A stretch of 64,000 nucleotides of DNA from Mytilinidion resinicola. Its lineage: Eukaryota > Ascomycota > Dothideomycetes > Mytilinidiales > Mytilinidiaceae. Every line of letters starts with the position of its first letter. Within the stretch, counting starts at the first letter, position 1. The stretch covers positions 1,903,406 to 1,967,405 of the forward strand of contig NW_022985444.1 of NCBI RefSeq assembly GCF_010093595.1, given 5' to 3'. The translations under genes were made by a program, and so were the position numbers. The notes beneath the pieces were generated by a model. That model ran no database searches and was not told where the DNA came from. It was given only the letters and a program-made list of their open reading frames with translations. Shown here in pieces: positions 1 through 11,706 of the stretch.

Positions 1-26
1 GTGATCTGCGGGAGCTAGTGTCTATT

Positions 27-627
27 CTACATGTACATCTTGAGAACCTCCTCGGCGCGCCTGAAAGCGTTTGCCACGACCTTGCGCATGCCATCCGACA
101 TGGGATATGGACCGACCTCCTGCTCAGTGACCCACGCACTCTCCGAATGTTCCTCCGGATTCATGATTACCTCGCTTCCAGACACTTCGACTAAAAAGTT
201 GAGCTGGTAGCTGGATTTCTCTTCAGTCACCTCCGTCCCGTCGGCCTGCTTTGTCACCTTTTCCAGCGTATACTCGAAAGGCTCGAACTCGGCAACAATG
301 CGGGGCGATCTGTAGTCCAGTCTCTCCATGCAGTTCCCGTGCGACGGCATGCTGGATGGACATGTCTTCCTCATCGACCTTGCCACCGGGAAGCTCGAAT
401 AAGTTGGGGTAAGAGGTTTCGTGTGGGGCTCGCTTAAGAAGAAGTAGCTTCGGAGAACCTTCGGCGTGGGAGCTGTGAGGGTGTTAGTTCATTCACTAAA
501 GTATCGATCCGTGAAGGATATCACGATGAACGTACCTCGGATGAAGAACTGCTGCTCCTACGACCACCTTGTCGTACCGTCTACCAGACAGGGAGACGTG
601 TGTCTGGCGGAACTCTTCGCGCGACAT
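27..627 (-). pseudogene. NUDIX hydrolase with a single-base frameshift
   Basis: NUDIX hydrolases cleave nucleoside diphosphates linked to another moiety. Exon 1 runs from the ATG at 627 to 536 (MSREEFRQTHVSLSG...). A 63 bp intron (473-535, GTACGT..ACAG) joins in frame to exon 2 (472 down to the TAG at 27-29). The NUDIX box is visible as ELPGGKVDEED followed by AVARELHGETGL. Directly after it the frame breaks. The GGGG run at 302-305 (CCCC on the coding strand) appears one base too long, because removing one base restores continuity into RIVAEFEPFEY and the expected C-terminal part ending near NPEEHSESAWVTEQEV. Without the extra base the two exons give 178 codons, a normal size for the family. 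The first Glu of the EE pair in REUXEEXGU is Gly here (LHGET), which would weaken Mg binding. A sequencing error in the homopolymer cannot be excluded. Confidence 0.75.
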
Positions 628-1182
628 GGAGAGGCTTGGGGAGGAAATCGACGGGATAGGGAGGTGTTTGGGGCGCGGTCGTGTTAGTGGTTTCGGCCAT
701 GACGTGGAACTGTGAGAGAGTGCTTGAGGTGTTTGTTGACTGTACAGCTTTTTGGCGGAACTTGTGTGGCTTAAACGTCTCAGAGCTGAGAAGGAGAAAT
801 GAGCAAAGTAGTTAGGTGGCGTTGTTGGGTGCGTTGGAAGGTTGGATGGTATGGGCAAGGTTGAGGTGAAGAAAGTTTGTCTTCTGGACCAGAGGTTTCC
901 AAGAGGTTTCCAACCTTGGTTGAGTGCGACTGCCAAGTGACCCACGTGGCCATTTATTTCAACCTATTGCGATATTGCGTACCAGAACCTATCACAGAAA
1001 TGTTTTCCAACTATCTATCACTCAGCGATTGAACACACGAAAGTGTTGGTGAGCTATTGGTATACTAGTGCGTTCAGCATACCAGACCAGACATATCCTC
1101 CGAACTACCACACACTTCTTCGCAAAACTCCCGAAACCCGGCCATGCTTGCCCTCCCCCAGCCACCGCAACGTTCCTCCCAC
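628..1182. other. Intergenic, no gene seen
   Basis: This is the upstream region of the NUDIX gene and the downstream flank of the Myb-like gene. Open frames here are short and have no recognisable motif. I see no repeat or RNA gene. Confidence 0.5.
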
Positions 1183-1843
1183 TCAAAACACCGCTTTCAC
1201 GCTCCTCACACCCTCAACGATACAATCATCATCAGCCTCATATTTCAGTCCCCCCCACACCGTCCCCTCTTCCCACATATCTTCCATCTTGACCACTTGC
1301 ATCGGCTCCATCTTCACGTCCACATCCACGTCCACCCCCCCAAGCTCCACTTTCACCCCTACCTCCCCATTCTCCACCTTCACGTCTTTTTCAACCTTGA
1401 TCTCTCCCTTAATCTCTCTCTTCACTCCCATCCCCTCCCCATCCCCCTCCCCCTTCACCCTCTTCCCCACTACCGCAAGCACCTCCTCATCATCCTCCCC
1501 ATCCCCTGTATCCCCTCCCACCCCACCCTTCCCCTTCCCCCCTTTCTCAGCCCCCCGTTTCCGCTTTTCCGCCTGCTTTTGAGACGCACCGAGGCCAGCA
1601 CGCTCCATCTGCGTCTTGAAGCGCGAGTATCGCATGCGCGCGGCGTGGGGGTTTTGGATGGCGTTGTCGGCGGCGACGCGTTTCCAGTCGATCTAGGGAG
1701 GTTAGTATGGCTGATTGAAGGGGAGGAGGGGAGGAGGAGAGGGGAGAGGGTAATGGGGAGAGGTGGAAAGGGCGTACGTGTTTGAGCTCCAGCTGCTTGA
1801 GGATGGAGTAGCAGAGGGCGACGAGTTGCTTGTCTGTTGGCAT
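1183..1843 (-). CDS. Small Myb-like DNA-binding protein
   Basis: Two exons. Exon 1 (1843-1778) encodes MPTDKQLVALCYSILKQLEL plus KH. An 85 bp intron (1693-1777, GTACGC..CTAG) joins in phase 0 to exon 2 (1692-1183), which opens IDWKRVAADNAIQNPHAARM and goes on to RYSRFKTQMERAG. The protein is about 191 aa. Residues 1-55 match the pattern of the short fungal Myb/SANT-like domain found at the N-terminus of many small ascomycete proteins: helix, D-W/F-x-x-VA, then AAR-M/R-RYSRxK. After a basic KRKRG segment the C-terminal two thirds is low-complexity Lys/Glu/Val, with many VK-E-E/D repeats and a DVDVDV stretch. A nuclear regulatory role is inferred. The C-terminus is not conserved enough to name. 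The long pyrimidine-rich plus-strand frames over the same bases are antisense shadows of this Glu/Lys-rich exon. Confidence 0.7.
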
Positions 1844-2388
1844 GGTGGCGGTGGGTGGGTGAGCTAGAGCAGGTCCGTAAGGTTTGAGAGATAGTAGGAA
1901 CGGCCTCGTGAAGGAGTAAGTGGTGATGGATTGGTAGGATGCGGATGTGTGAGTTGGAAGCTACGTTTCTTATCATGGGTATCATGTTGGTAAACTATCG
2001 CATACGTCAAACTAGTTCTTTGGGCGTTGCGAGATGCGATGTTGTCATGCCAATCAACAGTCTTTCAGCGTTAAAAGATGAGGAGGAGGTAGCAAGCATA
2101 TCAGTCAAAGCCAGCCCGGAGGTCTGCGGAGGAGCAAACTAGTTAGCTGCTTTCATGGCTTTGAACACTGAGAAGCTACAACGTTTTTAACGATGCAGCA
2201 AACGAGAGGATGTTGCTGTTTCTTTCAGATAAATGGGCTGATGCATGCTCGGAAGATGTGTTGTTCAGTAGGATCCTATTCGATCATTTTGCGTCTCTAC
2301 CATCCTCAGCATCATCAAATTCTCTGGAAACCTACCATACACATCGTATAATCACCTGTTCATCTCGACTCCTCTCTATTCATTAAAC
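1844..2388. other. Intergenic, no gene seen
   Basis: Probable divergent promoter region between the Myb-like gene (minus) and the small plus-strand frame at 2389. No repeats or RNA genes are recognised. Confidence 0.45.
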
Positions 2389-2619
2389 ATGCCTTCCAGC
2401 TCCTCCAGCTCCTCCAGCTTACCCAGTTCAACATCCACCTCGAAGACCTCTACTCGTATGACGCCGCGCCTCTACCCCACAACCCTACTCGACTACTTCA
2501 TCGAACGCTCGGAACGCGAAACCGCCCTAGCAGAGAAAAAGAGCGCGGAGAATGAGTACTGGGAAACCTTGAAGCAGGATTTGCGACGGATTGCGGAGTC
2601 GGGCACGGCGGAAACATGA
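2389..2619 (+). CDS. Small hypothetical protein
   Basis: A 76 aa open frame starting in a good context (AAACATGCC) after a pyrimidine-rich leader. The N-terminus is a Ser-rich low-complexity run. It is followed by a more ordinary segment, TTLLDYFIERSERETALAEK, and a charged helix ending ESGTAET. The charge pattern of the second half looks protein-like, but I recognise no family. The gene could have further exons downstream, since the region to 2710 has no clear stop signature. No neighbour suggests a function. Confidence 0.35.
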   Translation: MPSSSSSSSSLPSSTSTSKTSTRMTPRLYPTTLLDYFIERSERETALAEKKSAENEYWETLKQDLRRIAESGTAET

Positions 2620-3283
2620 TCGAGATGAGCTGCGTAACGCGATGAGGTCCGACGAAGGGCTGAAAGGGATGGTTGGGGGGGCCTGGCAGGTTCAGCGGGG
2701 GTAGTCAAAAGCGTGAAATGTGGGTCTAGGTTGGATTGGCGGGGTCTTTGATATCGCGGGGGAGTTTTTAGAAGGGGTTGGAGGACTCCATGCGGCGGTG
2801 AGGAGGTGTACGCAGTGACATACCTGAGCGCTAGAGGAGATTTGGATGCTTGGTTAGTTTCTATCGTGGAGCGTTGATATCTTGCACGGCTTTGAGGATG
2901 TGCTGGAGGGCTTCCTGCGGTGGTAAAAAGGTGTAAGCAAGCGAATATCCTAGCAGTGGTTCAATGTTGGACAAGGCACTAGTGCACAGCAAAGGGTGAA
3001 GGAATGAAAGTTACAATTTTATGATATTGAAATCAGAGGCATGCTATCTGTGTATACCACTGTTCCACTGTCGGGGGTGGAAGCGTGGAATACATGAATG
3101 AGAAAATTCTTGTGCACACTGTTAAGATGACTGAAGCCCTCTAATTCATAGTGTATACAGTGATGCAATCGCAGGGCTTCTGTGATCCAAGTAAAATCGT
3201 AGAGGTAGAAGCACCTCGATTTGAGACAAGTAGATGAGCCAGGACATGTCAGACAACGCCCAAGCCTCGCCAAAAGCCCATCT
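2620..3283. other. Intergenic, no gene seen
   Basis: Sequence between the small plus-strand frame and the 3' end of the F-box gene. Only short frames without motifs are present, including one minus frame at 3019-3273 that I do not support as a gene. Confidence 0.4.
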
Positions 3284-4768
3284 CTACCATCCGGTCTCTA
3301 TCGCAATTTCGGGCGGGGTTTGGAGCCAGATCTGCTTGTCCAGCCTCGTTACCATTTCCGGACCAGCTTCGTGGGTGATCTGGAGTCTGTCCTTTTGTCC
3401 TGGTTGAGCACCTGGGTCATACCATAACGAATAGCTGTTTCGAGCAGCAAGGGGCCTCTCTGTATTCCAGTAGTACGTAATGCCCTCTCTCTGGGTGACG
3501 TACATCACTTTGCCTAGTTCAAGTAGCTTCAAGTGTGGTAGCGCCTTCAGCATCTGTAGCACCTGGACCCAATCTTTCGTACGCAACGTCACCTTCTCGA
3601 GTGATATATGTTCGAGTGTCGACGAGTAGGTGGTAAGAAGCTGCCCTAGCTCTTCATATGTGATGGGCCCGCGGAGTAGAGCGAGACTCCGGAGATGAGG
3701 GAAAGCCAGGCCTTTCACGATGTCACTGTAGACGCTGGTCGCTTCGTTGTTGTTGGCGTAGAAGGAGAACTTCTCCACGTTGGGGCAGATGTCAGTGAAG
3801 CGATGAACCCACTTGAGAGATTTGGCTCTTGGCTGGCCGCGGCTGTAATGCTCTTCGACCGAGATAGTGAGAGTTTTGAGCGTGCTGAAACTGTGTCGCA
3901 GAGATTCGAAATGGGCATCGGAGATGGTTCGTGATGGAATCAGTGTCTTGTTCGTCACTGCTGGGTTCTTCGGGATATTACGATCCAAGGAGAACGGTAC
4001 TAGAATTTCCAAAGTCTTCAGCTTCTTGATACCGCTGCGTTCGATAGCGGAGAGAGTAGCGCAAACAATCCAAGCAGCATTCTCATGATAGGCCTTCTCT
4101 AGGTTGCCAGCTTCGCTGGACCAGTACGAGCGGGTTTTGATGTCAGACTCCGGATAGAATCCAATCGCTTGACGGACGCGTTCCATGCCCCACGGCAGCT
4201 TGTTGTAGATCGAATCATATTCGATGTGGGCATCGGGTATCTGCGCGGGTACAATTGAGATTGTGTCGACAGCTGCGAGGCCGGAGAGCGCTGTTGCCAG
4301 CAGCTGTACGTCTTTGCTCTGCTTTCGTAGCGTACGCTGCTCGTGCATCAAGCGAGCATGCGCTTTTCGACGCTGCTTCTTGACTCTCTGCATATCCTTC
4401 TCGGCGTCCGCATCCTTCCAGAAGCGGTACACGTCGTCCTTCTCTTTGTCCAATGGCAGCCCGTTCACCTTGTCCAAGGTCTGAGACGGGAAGCTGGCAG
4501 CGCTGATACATAGATGGCGTATGCAAGAGCCGAATAGCTTCTTGTTCGCGCCGAAAGTCGCGCTAGTTGCGAAATCGATGAGAGACTGGAGGCTGTCGAC
4601 CGTAAACATGATTTTGGTTTCCCTGAAATGCTTCACCGCAAACTGGTGATAGGTCTTCTCCTTTAGCTCTCTGCATGTGGCACGCAGGTTAACAACATCT
4701 CTCTTTCCCAAGGACTGGCAGACGCTGTCAACGAGCTCTTCCGGGAGAGACAATACTGTGGTAGCCAT
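3284..4768 (-). CDS. F-box protein
   Basis: A single uninterrupted 494-codon frame with an ATG at 4768. The N-terminus, LSLPEELVDSVCQSLGKRDV then VNLRATCRELK, is a clear F-box (about residues 5-45). F-box proteins use this segment to bind Skp1 in SCF ubiquitin ligases and select substrates with the rest of the chain. Here the remainder has leucine-rich, weakly repetitive segments (for example FPHLRSLALLRGPITYEELG and LEHISLEKVTLRTKDW), as seen in fungal F-box proteins with irregular LRR-like C-termini. A Lys/Arg-rich stretch lies near residue 135. The substrate cannot be predicted. The reading frame is intact and family length is normal. Confidence 0.85.
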   Translation of the reverse strand: MATTVLSLPEELVDSVCQSLGKRDVVNLRATCRELKEKTYHQFAVKHFRETKIMFTVDSLQSLIDFATSATFGANKKLFGSCIRHLCISAASFPSQTLDKVNGLPLDKEKDDVYRFWKDADAEKDMQRVKKQRRKAHARLMHEQRTLRKQSKDVQLLATALSGLAAVDTISIVPAQIPDAHIEYDSIYNKLPWGMERVRQAIGFYPESDIKTRSYWSSEAGNLEKAYHENAAWIVCATLSAIERSGIKKLKTLEILVPFSLDRNIPKNPAVTNKTLIPSRTISDAHFESLRHSFSTLKTLTISVEEHYSRGQPRAKSLKWVHRFTDICPNVEKFSFYANNNEATSVYSDIVKGLAFPHLRSLALLRGPITYEELGQLLTTYSSTLEHISLEKVTLRTKDWVQVLQMLKALPHLKLLELGKVMYVTQREGITYYWNTERPLAARNSYSLWYDPGAQPGQKDRLQITHEAGPEMVTRLDKQIWLQTPPEIAIETGW

Positions 4769-5740
4769 AATCGCAGATGAAACGCTGCTGGCGGTGAGAG
4801 GATGAATGCAGCGATGAGAGGATGAATGCAGCTGTCAAGAGGCCTTGGACATGTGGAGGGAGGTGGGAGAAGGAAGAAACGCCGCCTTCGACTCACAGAT
4901 GTCGAAGGTGAGGTTGAGTCAAGCTTTACAGGTGTGTTGTTCCTTCCACGGAAGGTTCGCGTGGCCGCAAGGCAGCAGCAGCTCGCTAGAATAATGTGGG
5001 GCTAGCGTGGGGCTGGCAGTGTGGCTGCAGTGGCAGTGCGCAGATCAGCTGATATGGACTTTTCCAAAAGCATGGCGCCATCAGTGCCTGAAGATACAAT
5101 AGTCTGCCACTGTCGGGAGCGCTTCGTGATGTTTTCGCAAAGTTGAATGAGATACATATCGAATGGTTTGACGAGTCTCATACTGACTGGGGCCACCACA
5201 GACGGTGTCATCGTACGGACACTACTCAGACTGTCAAGCGATGACGGCTAGCTTCTTCAAACCTTGAACTCATCTGTAGAAGCTATCCGGTCACACGTGT
5301 GTACAGCGGTTTGGCGTCGTTTGAAGACCTTCGTACCATTTTCAGGATGCCTAAATCAACTGACTTGATTGGTCTAACACGTCTTCAGGATACCACAGAC
5401 GACGCCGTCAAGCTTGCAAAGCTATCCGATTTTGAAGCTTTTAATCTGCAGGCTGGAAGCCTATGCCTTCTCATTCAACTCTAATTCGTTACTCGACGTT
5501 TCTTTGAAGGTGTTTTGCTTGCAGGATAGCAGTACGATTCTATTGACCTTTCTTCGCACCTTGCTGCGTGTGACATCTTGCCTCGATTCCATGTGCATGC
5601 CTGGGGCATCTCAAACGCCGGCATCGATCTGGAAAAGTTATACGATTTCACGGCGTCTGACATATGGGCTCCGGACTTTCATATCTTGATCCCATTGCAC
5701 TGACTTGCTCAAGGTCACTCAGACGGCACTAAATACCTAG
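4769..5740. other. Intergenic, no gene seen
   Basis: Upstream region of the F-box gene. A near-duplicate of about 20 bp (GGATGAATGCAGCGATGAGA, then GGATGAATGCAGC again) lies at 4800-4832. Otherwise there are only short frames without recognisable motifs. The far end grades into the most degenerate part of array 1. Confidence 0.4.
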
Positions 5741-5749
5741 AAAAGCAGT

Positions 5750-8700
5750 ACGAACCCAACCGCACCTGATTGCCATCTAAACTTACGAGGTACTTCTAAC
5801 CGGATCATTGACATGGAAGAGCACCTCGATTGAATGTGTCTAGAATTCGGTCTGGAATTTCCTACATCCTTCCCCGGTTGCGTTCTACCTGATGAGGGAC
5901 TCCCCGCGACGTCATCTGTCTGAAAGGCCAACAAGAATCGAGCCTGTTCAACTTCAAGCCTCTGGGCCGTTACATTTTATCGCGATTCGACTTGAGCTAG
6001 CAAAGGCTCTCTAGCAGCGTCACCTACGTGCAAAAGGACTGAACTTTCAGGCTTTCCGATCCGAAACCCGCAAATCGGTACGTCTGCGTTTGAATTTCAG
6101 GCCTATTTAAGGTCTCTCAAGCGCAAACAGCTACCTGGCAAAATTCTACATTATCATGGAATCCAATTTACACTCTCCAACTCGTGGCATCACCTCCTGT
6201 TAGCTCTTGAATTCATGGGCCACCTCCTACATCATCAGCAGTGTAGAAACCTGCTTCATTCTCATCCCATCCAATATACGCTCTCGAGTTTGATACATTG
6301 CCTAGCGATCTGGCATCACCCTAAGGGGCACCACTTGCACCGGCACCAAGCCGGAAAGATACCGCGGAACAGCGTGTTCAAGTTACGACCTGCAAGCTTT
6401 GATATCTACTTATATTTTTGAACATTACTCGAGGGCCTCCAAACACCGCTCCCTACCGGGAGAAGTGCTAAGTTCTCACGACTTCAAATTCGCATCCTCG
6501 AGCTCGTGACATCACTTCCCGATTGCTCTTGAATCGCCAGAGCACCTCCAACGCTGCTGAACACACGGAAAAGCACTGGAACCTGACACTCTTCACTTTA
6601 CGGGACGCCGTCTGGTACATCCCCTGGAGATTTTCATGGCCCTAAGGCGGACTTCTTACACCGCTAACGTCTTGGAAAATCGATAGATTCTCACACTTTC
6701 TGATTTAGGGGACGAAGCGAGTGAACTTCGTCCATGGTATTTTTGCATGCTTGAAAACCTTCAGGCGCCGGTGCATACGTGGAAAAGTGCTAAAATTTCG
6801 CATATTCAACATAAGGGGTACCGCTTGTAACATTCGTTCGCGACTTTTACACCTACCCGAAGGCACTCAGACGTCGCTGCACACCTTAAAAAGGACTGCA
6901 ATCGACTCGCATCTTTTCACGATATTCACACATCGCTAGGCCACCTCCAACGATGCTAAGAGACTCCAAGAACCTTCCAGTCGCAGCCTTTGCGATCTAC
7001 GGCTTTAGTTCTTGACCTGCCATGGGATCGACACGTAGCTGGACCACCTCTGACGCTGCTACGGTAGTGGAAAGGTACTGCATTTCCACCCTTTCCAATA
7101 TTCACCTGAGGGCTTTTGACATCGTAGCACGCGTTTTCCTCCACATCCAGACCACCTCACGCGCCGCTATCCACGCTGCAAAACCCTTCACCTACATGCC
7201 CTCCAGTTCACGCTGTCGAATCGCTTACATCACGTGTGTCTCCACTCGCCCTTGTGGAGGGCTTCGGACGCCGCTATCATGCTGCCAGATCGCTTGAACG
7301 TGCGACTCAAATTCAACAGACGAACGCTTTCGGTAGCTAGAAGTACTGCAATTTCACACTTACCAATTTACGATCTCTGGCCTTTTACATCATGGGTAGA
7401 TTGTTCTCGAACCCAGGGAGCCACTCGCACACCGCTATTCACCCAGAAAAGCAGTCAGATTGACCCCCTTCCAATTCACAGTCCTGAAACCTTTACATCA
7501 CGCGTAGCTCTCCGTCGACCCTATGGATCCACTCAGGCGGCGCTATCGCACGTGCAAACCACTTGTGCATACATCGCGAAACCAAACGTCCAACGTTCTA
7601 TGTAGCGATTGATAGCGAAAACACAAAGCTTCCGATTCACAGCCTCGAATCTTTGAAATCATGTGTACATCACACTCGAGGCCATAGGGCCACTCAGACG
7701 CCGTCACCATGGTGTCAAGCCGTTAGAGCGCACGTCTTCGAATGGCGAACCGAACAATTTTACGAGCAACAGGCGACAAAATCACACCCCTTCCGATTCA
7801 TGGCCTCGGATCCTTTGCATCGTGTTTGAAACGCGGTCGAGGTCACGGGCAACCCCAAACACAGCTATCGCGCATGCAGAGTACACATTCACAGCTCCCA
7901 AGGTAAGCACTGGGGCGTTTTCGGTAGCAACGGGTAGTAAAATCACACCCCTTTCAACTCACGACCTCGAATCCTTGACATCGTGCCCAAATCGTGCTCC
8001 AGGTCACGGGGTACCACAGACACCGTCATCGCGCATTCAAAACACACCTTTGTAGCTTTTAGAATGAACATAGGAGCATTTCTAGCAGCTAAGGGTACCA
8101 AAATCACACCCCTTTCAATTTACAACCTTAATCCCTTAACATCATGCTTACTTCGTGCTTCAAGCTACGGGGCACCACAGACACCGGTAACACACGTGCA
8201 GAACGCGTACACACAGGTTTCGAAGTAGTGACTGAAGCATTTCCTCCCTGGAAAGCGATCCAATCATGCCCCGTCAGATTTAAGGCCTCCGGCCATTTAC
8301 ATCGTGTATAAATCGGGCTGAACCTCACGAGACACCACAGACGCCGCTATTACACGTACAAAACGCACGTCTATGTTCCTCAGAATCAACAGCGGGCCGT
8401 TTTCGTCATGGGAGAGCACTCAGATGGCGGCCCCTCTGATCTTCGGCCTCGAATTCTTGACATCCTGTTCAGATCGAGCTCGACCTTACGAGACACCTCA
8501 AACGCCGTCAGGGGACGTGCAAGATGCTTATCACACGTCTGGAGACGAAGAGATGGGCCGTTTCAGTAGCTGGGGATCATTCCAATTGCACGCCCTCTCA
8601 TTCACGGTCTTTAGTCCTTGACATCGTGTTCGCATCGGGCCGGACCCTACGAGAAACCTCAAACAGGCTCGGCCTCACAAGGCACCTCAAACGCTATCAA

Positions 8701-11600
8701 CTACCTGTTGAAGCTGTGTCTTCACATATTATCCAATTTCTTGTCGCAAGCTCTTGACATCGTGTTCAGATTTCGTTGGGCCTCACGAGGCACCTCAAAC
8801 ACCGGCAGGACACGTGCAGATCTCACACCCACATGGCTTAATATCAAGAGTGGAGTGGGTTTAGTAGCTCGAAAGCATTCCCACTGCAATCTATCAAGTC
8901 TAGGGCCTCGAGACTTTGACATCATGCTCGAATTGGGCTCGACCTCACGAGCTACCTCATACGCCGTTAAGTAGCTGTCAAAAACCTACATTCACACCAC
9001 TTTCAATTTACAGCGTCGAAATTTTTACATCCTGCTCCTACAGCACCCAAGGTCACGGGGCACCTCCAACGCCGTTAAGACACGCGCAAAACACAAACTC
9101 GTGGTGTAAAATCGAGAGTACCGCATTTTTCGCTAGCTGGAAAGCACTTCCATTGGAGCCCCTCCCATCTTCGGCCTCGAAACTCTGACATCGTGTACGA
9201 ATCGGGCTGAGACTCACAGGACACCTCAAACACCGCCAAATGCCTAAAAAAAACTCCCCGTTTACGCCCCTATTAATATACGACCTACGGTTCTTGACAT
9301 CGTGTTCAAATCGGGCTCGACCTCACGAGACACCTCAAACACCATCAACCGCCTGTCAAACCCTTCCAATTACAGCCCCGCCAATCTACGGCCTCCATTC
9401 TTTAACATCATGCTCAAATCAGGATCCATCTCACGTGGCGCCCTAGACGCTGTCAACTACTTGTCAAATCCCTCTGTTTACACTCCTTTCGGTTCACGGC
9501 CTCGAGTTTTTAACATCGTGTTCGAATCGGGCTCGACCTCATAAGGCGCCTCCAACGCCGTCAACCACCTGTCAACCACTTCCGTTTACACCACTTTCAA
9601 CTTACAGCTTCGGAAATTTGACATCATATTCTCAATGTGGTCAATCGTGCAAGGTACCTCAAATACCGTCAGCTACCTGTCGACTCGCTCCTTTCACACC
9701 CCTTTCAATATACAGCCTACAGCCCTTTACATCGTGTTCAAAATGGGTTCGACCTCACGAGAGACCTCAAACACCGCCAACGAGATGCCAAACCCCTCCG
9801 GTCATACCCCTTTCAATTCACGCCCTCGGATCTTTGACATCACGTATCCAGCTATTAAAACCTCGCCAAGTCACTCAGACGCTATCAACCACCCGCCAAA
9901 ACCCTCAGATCTCACTGCCTCCAATTCACAATCTCAGATCCTTGACATCCTGTTCAGATTGCGCTGGGCCTCACGAGGCGCCTCAAACGGCGTCAACCCA
10001 CGAGCAGATTGCATGCTTACACGGTTTGAAATCAATGAGAGAGCGTTCTCATAGCTCCGTGTATACATATCGAGACGCTTTCCAATTCATAGTCTTAAAA
10101 TCTTAACATTATGCTCGAATCGAGTTAAACCTCACAGGACGCCTCAAACACCGCCAGCCACACGTCAAAAGCCTCGAAGTACACCCCTTCTAATAAACAC
10201 TCTCAGATTCTTAACATCACGGACATCACATCTCCGCCCTTAGGAGACACCTCAGTTGGTGTCAACACAAGTGCAGAACGCATATTCGCACCGCATTTCC
10301 ATTGCTTTCTGCACACAAATTCAAACAGCTTCCAATTCCCGCTCTGAGATCCTTGACATTACATCCCCAATATGTATACTCCCATGAACCACCCCAAACG
10401 CCGTCAAACTCCTGTCAAAGCTCTCTTATCCCACCCGTTTGAATTCCCACTGTCAGCACTTTCACATCGCGTCCCTAACATTCACACCCTCATGAGCCAC
10501 CTCAGACGGCGTCATCACACGTGAAAAGTGCAGAGTTACATGGCTCAGAATCGACAACAGTGCATTTTCATATCTCCAGTTATCGAAATTCAGACACCTT
10601 CCAATTCCCACCCCTACGTCTTTGACATCATGTCCCCAACATTCAGACCCTCCCGAGCCACCTCAGACGGCGTCATCACGCGTGCAAACCAGACGCTTAC
10701 ACGGTGCGAAGTCGAGAGTAGCGCACTTTCATAGCTCCATCCTAATATGCACCCTCAGGACTTTGACATCATGTACTGGACATTCACACCCTGACGAAGC
10801 CACTCAAACAGCGCTGAACACCCTTCAAACACCCCGAATAGCCCTCCTTCCAATACACATCCTTAGAACTTTGACATCCTATAAAAATAGCGCTTAAGGC
10901 CACGAGGCACCTCAGACGGTGTCAACACGCGTGCAAATCACACGCCTATACGTCGCAAAGTCGAAAGTAGCGCATTCTTATAGCTCCATTCCAATTCCCA
11001 CACCCAAATTTGTGACATCACGTGTTGACGTTTTTGAGCCTTATGAGACACCTCAAACACACCGCCAAACACATGTTAAAACACTGCAATAGCACCCCTT
11101 TCAATATGAAGCCTTGAAACTTTGACATCACGTGCTGGACACTCACACCCTAACGAAGCCACTCAAACAGCGCCAAACACCTCCCCAAAAAACCCCCAAC
11201 TCCACCCTCTCCAATATCCACCCCCGGAACTTTGACATCCCGTACAAATCGCGCTCAAGGTCACGGGGCACCTCAGACGGCGTCGAAACGCGTGCAAACC
11301 CCACACCTGCACCCTGCGAAGTCAAGAGCAGTGCATTTTCAAGCGTCTATATGTAGCAATCGAAACACTATCCAATTCAGCGCTCCCAGAACTTTGACAT
11401 CACGTGCTTGACATTCACACCCCCCATGAAGCCACTCAAACACGGCCAAACACGTGTCAAACCCCCCCAGTAACACCCCTTTCAATATAGGACCTGCAGT
11501 CCTTTACATCATGTCCAAATCGGGATGAACCTCACGAGACACCTCAAACACCGCCATCACGTGCGCAAACCACCACATGATACACATCAATATCAACAGC
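5750..11600 (-). repeat. Array 1: diverged tandem repeats, 108/141/161 bp units
   Basis: A tandem array of about 40 units. The easiest anchor on the plus strand is TTGACATC followed by RTG, about 30 bp of GCTCGACCTCACGAG-like sequence and then CACCTCAAACACCGTCA. Anchors I located include 7814, 7974, 8136, 8296, 8457, 8618, 8754, 8916, 9024, 9185, 9294, 9402, 9510, 9618, 9726, 9834, 9942, 10103, 10211, 10353, 10461, 10622, 10763, 10871, 11012, 11122, 11232, 11394 and 11503. Spacings fall into three classes: 108-110, 136-142 and 158-164 bp. Units are well diverged in sequence. Regularity is best from 7.8 to 11.6 kb and fades toward 5.7 kb. The strand is given relative to array 2, which holds the same family in the opposite orientation. 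No intact gene is present; open frames in it are short and shift frame at the 141/161 bp units. Confidence 0.85.
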
Positions 11601-11639
11601 ACAGCATTTCATTGACTAACTTTTCTGCTACCTAACCGC

Positions 11640-11690
11640 GCCGAAGCGCCCCAGCACCGACACCCACCCACCAAAACCGCCCCAGAACAG
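11640..11690 (-). other. G-rich segment between stop codon and array 1
   Basis: On the coding strand of the upstream gene, runs of four, three, three and four G occur (C-runs at 11680-11683, 11667-11669, 11663-11665 and 11649-11652). They lie just past the stop codon and before the first array unit. Loops of about 10, 1 and 10 nt make this only a relaxed G-quadruplex candidate. A stronger G-rich block occupies the same relative place beside array 2. Confidence 0.45.
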
Positions 11691-11706
11691 GGCCAAATTA
11701 CGCCAG

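Noticed and set aside
1043..1785. Long plus-strand frames rich in Pro/Ser/Thr/His
   Set aside because: They are antisense to the Lys/Glu-rich exon of the Myb-like gene and have no motif.
9290..10060. Open frames with a 36-residue period (FNSRPRIFDI-like) in array 1, suggesting a repeat protein
   Set aside because: 108 is divisible by three, so periodic frames arise automatically. Stops interrupt each frame and the 141/161 bp units shift it. Several frames look equally repetitive.
7200..11600. ATCACGTG motifs resembling yeast centromere element CDEI / Cbf1 sites
   Set aside because: The motif varies freely between units (ATCGTGTT, ATCATGTT, ATCACGTG). Point-centromere elements are not expected in Pezizomycotina, and there is no AT-rich CDEII-like stretch.
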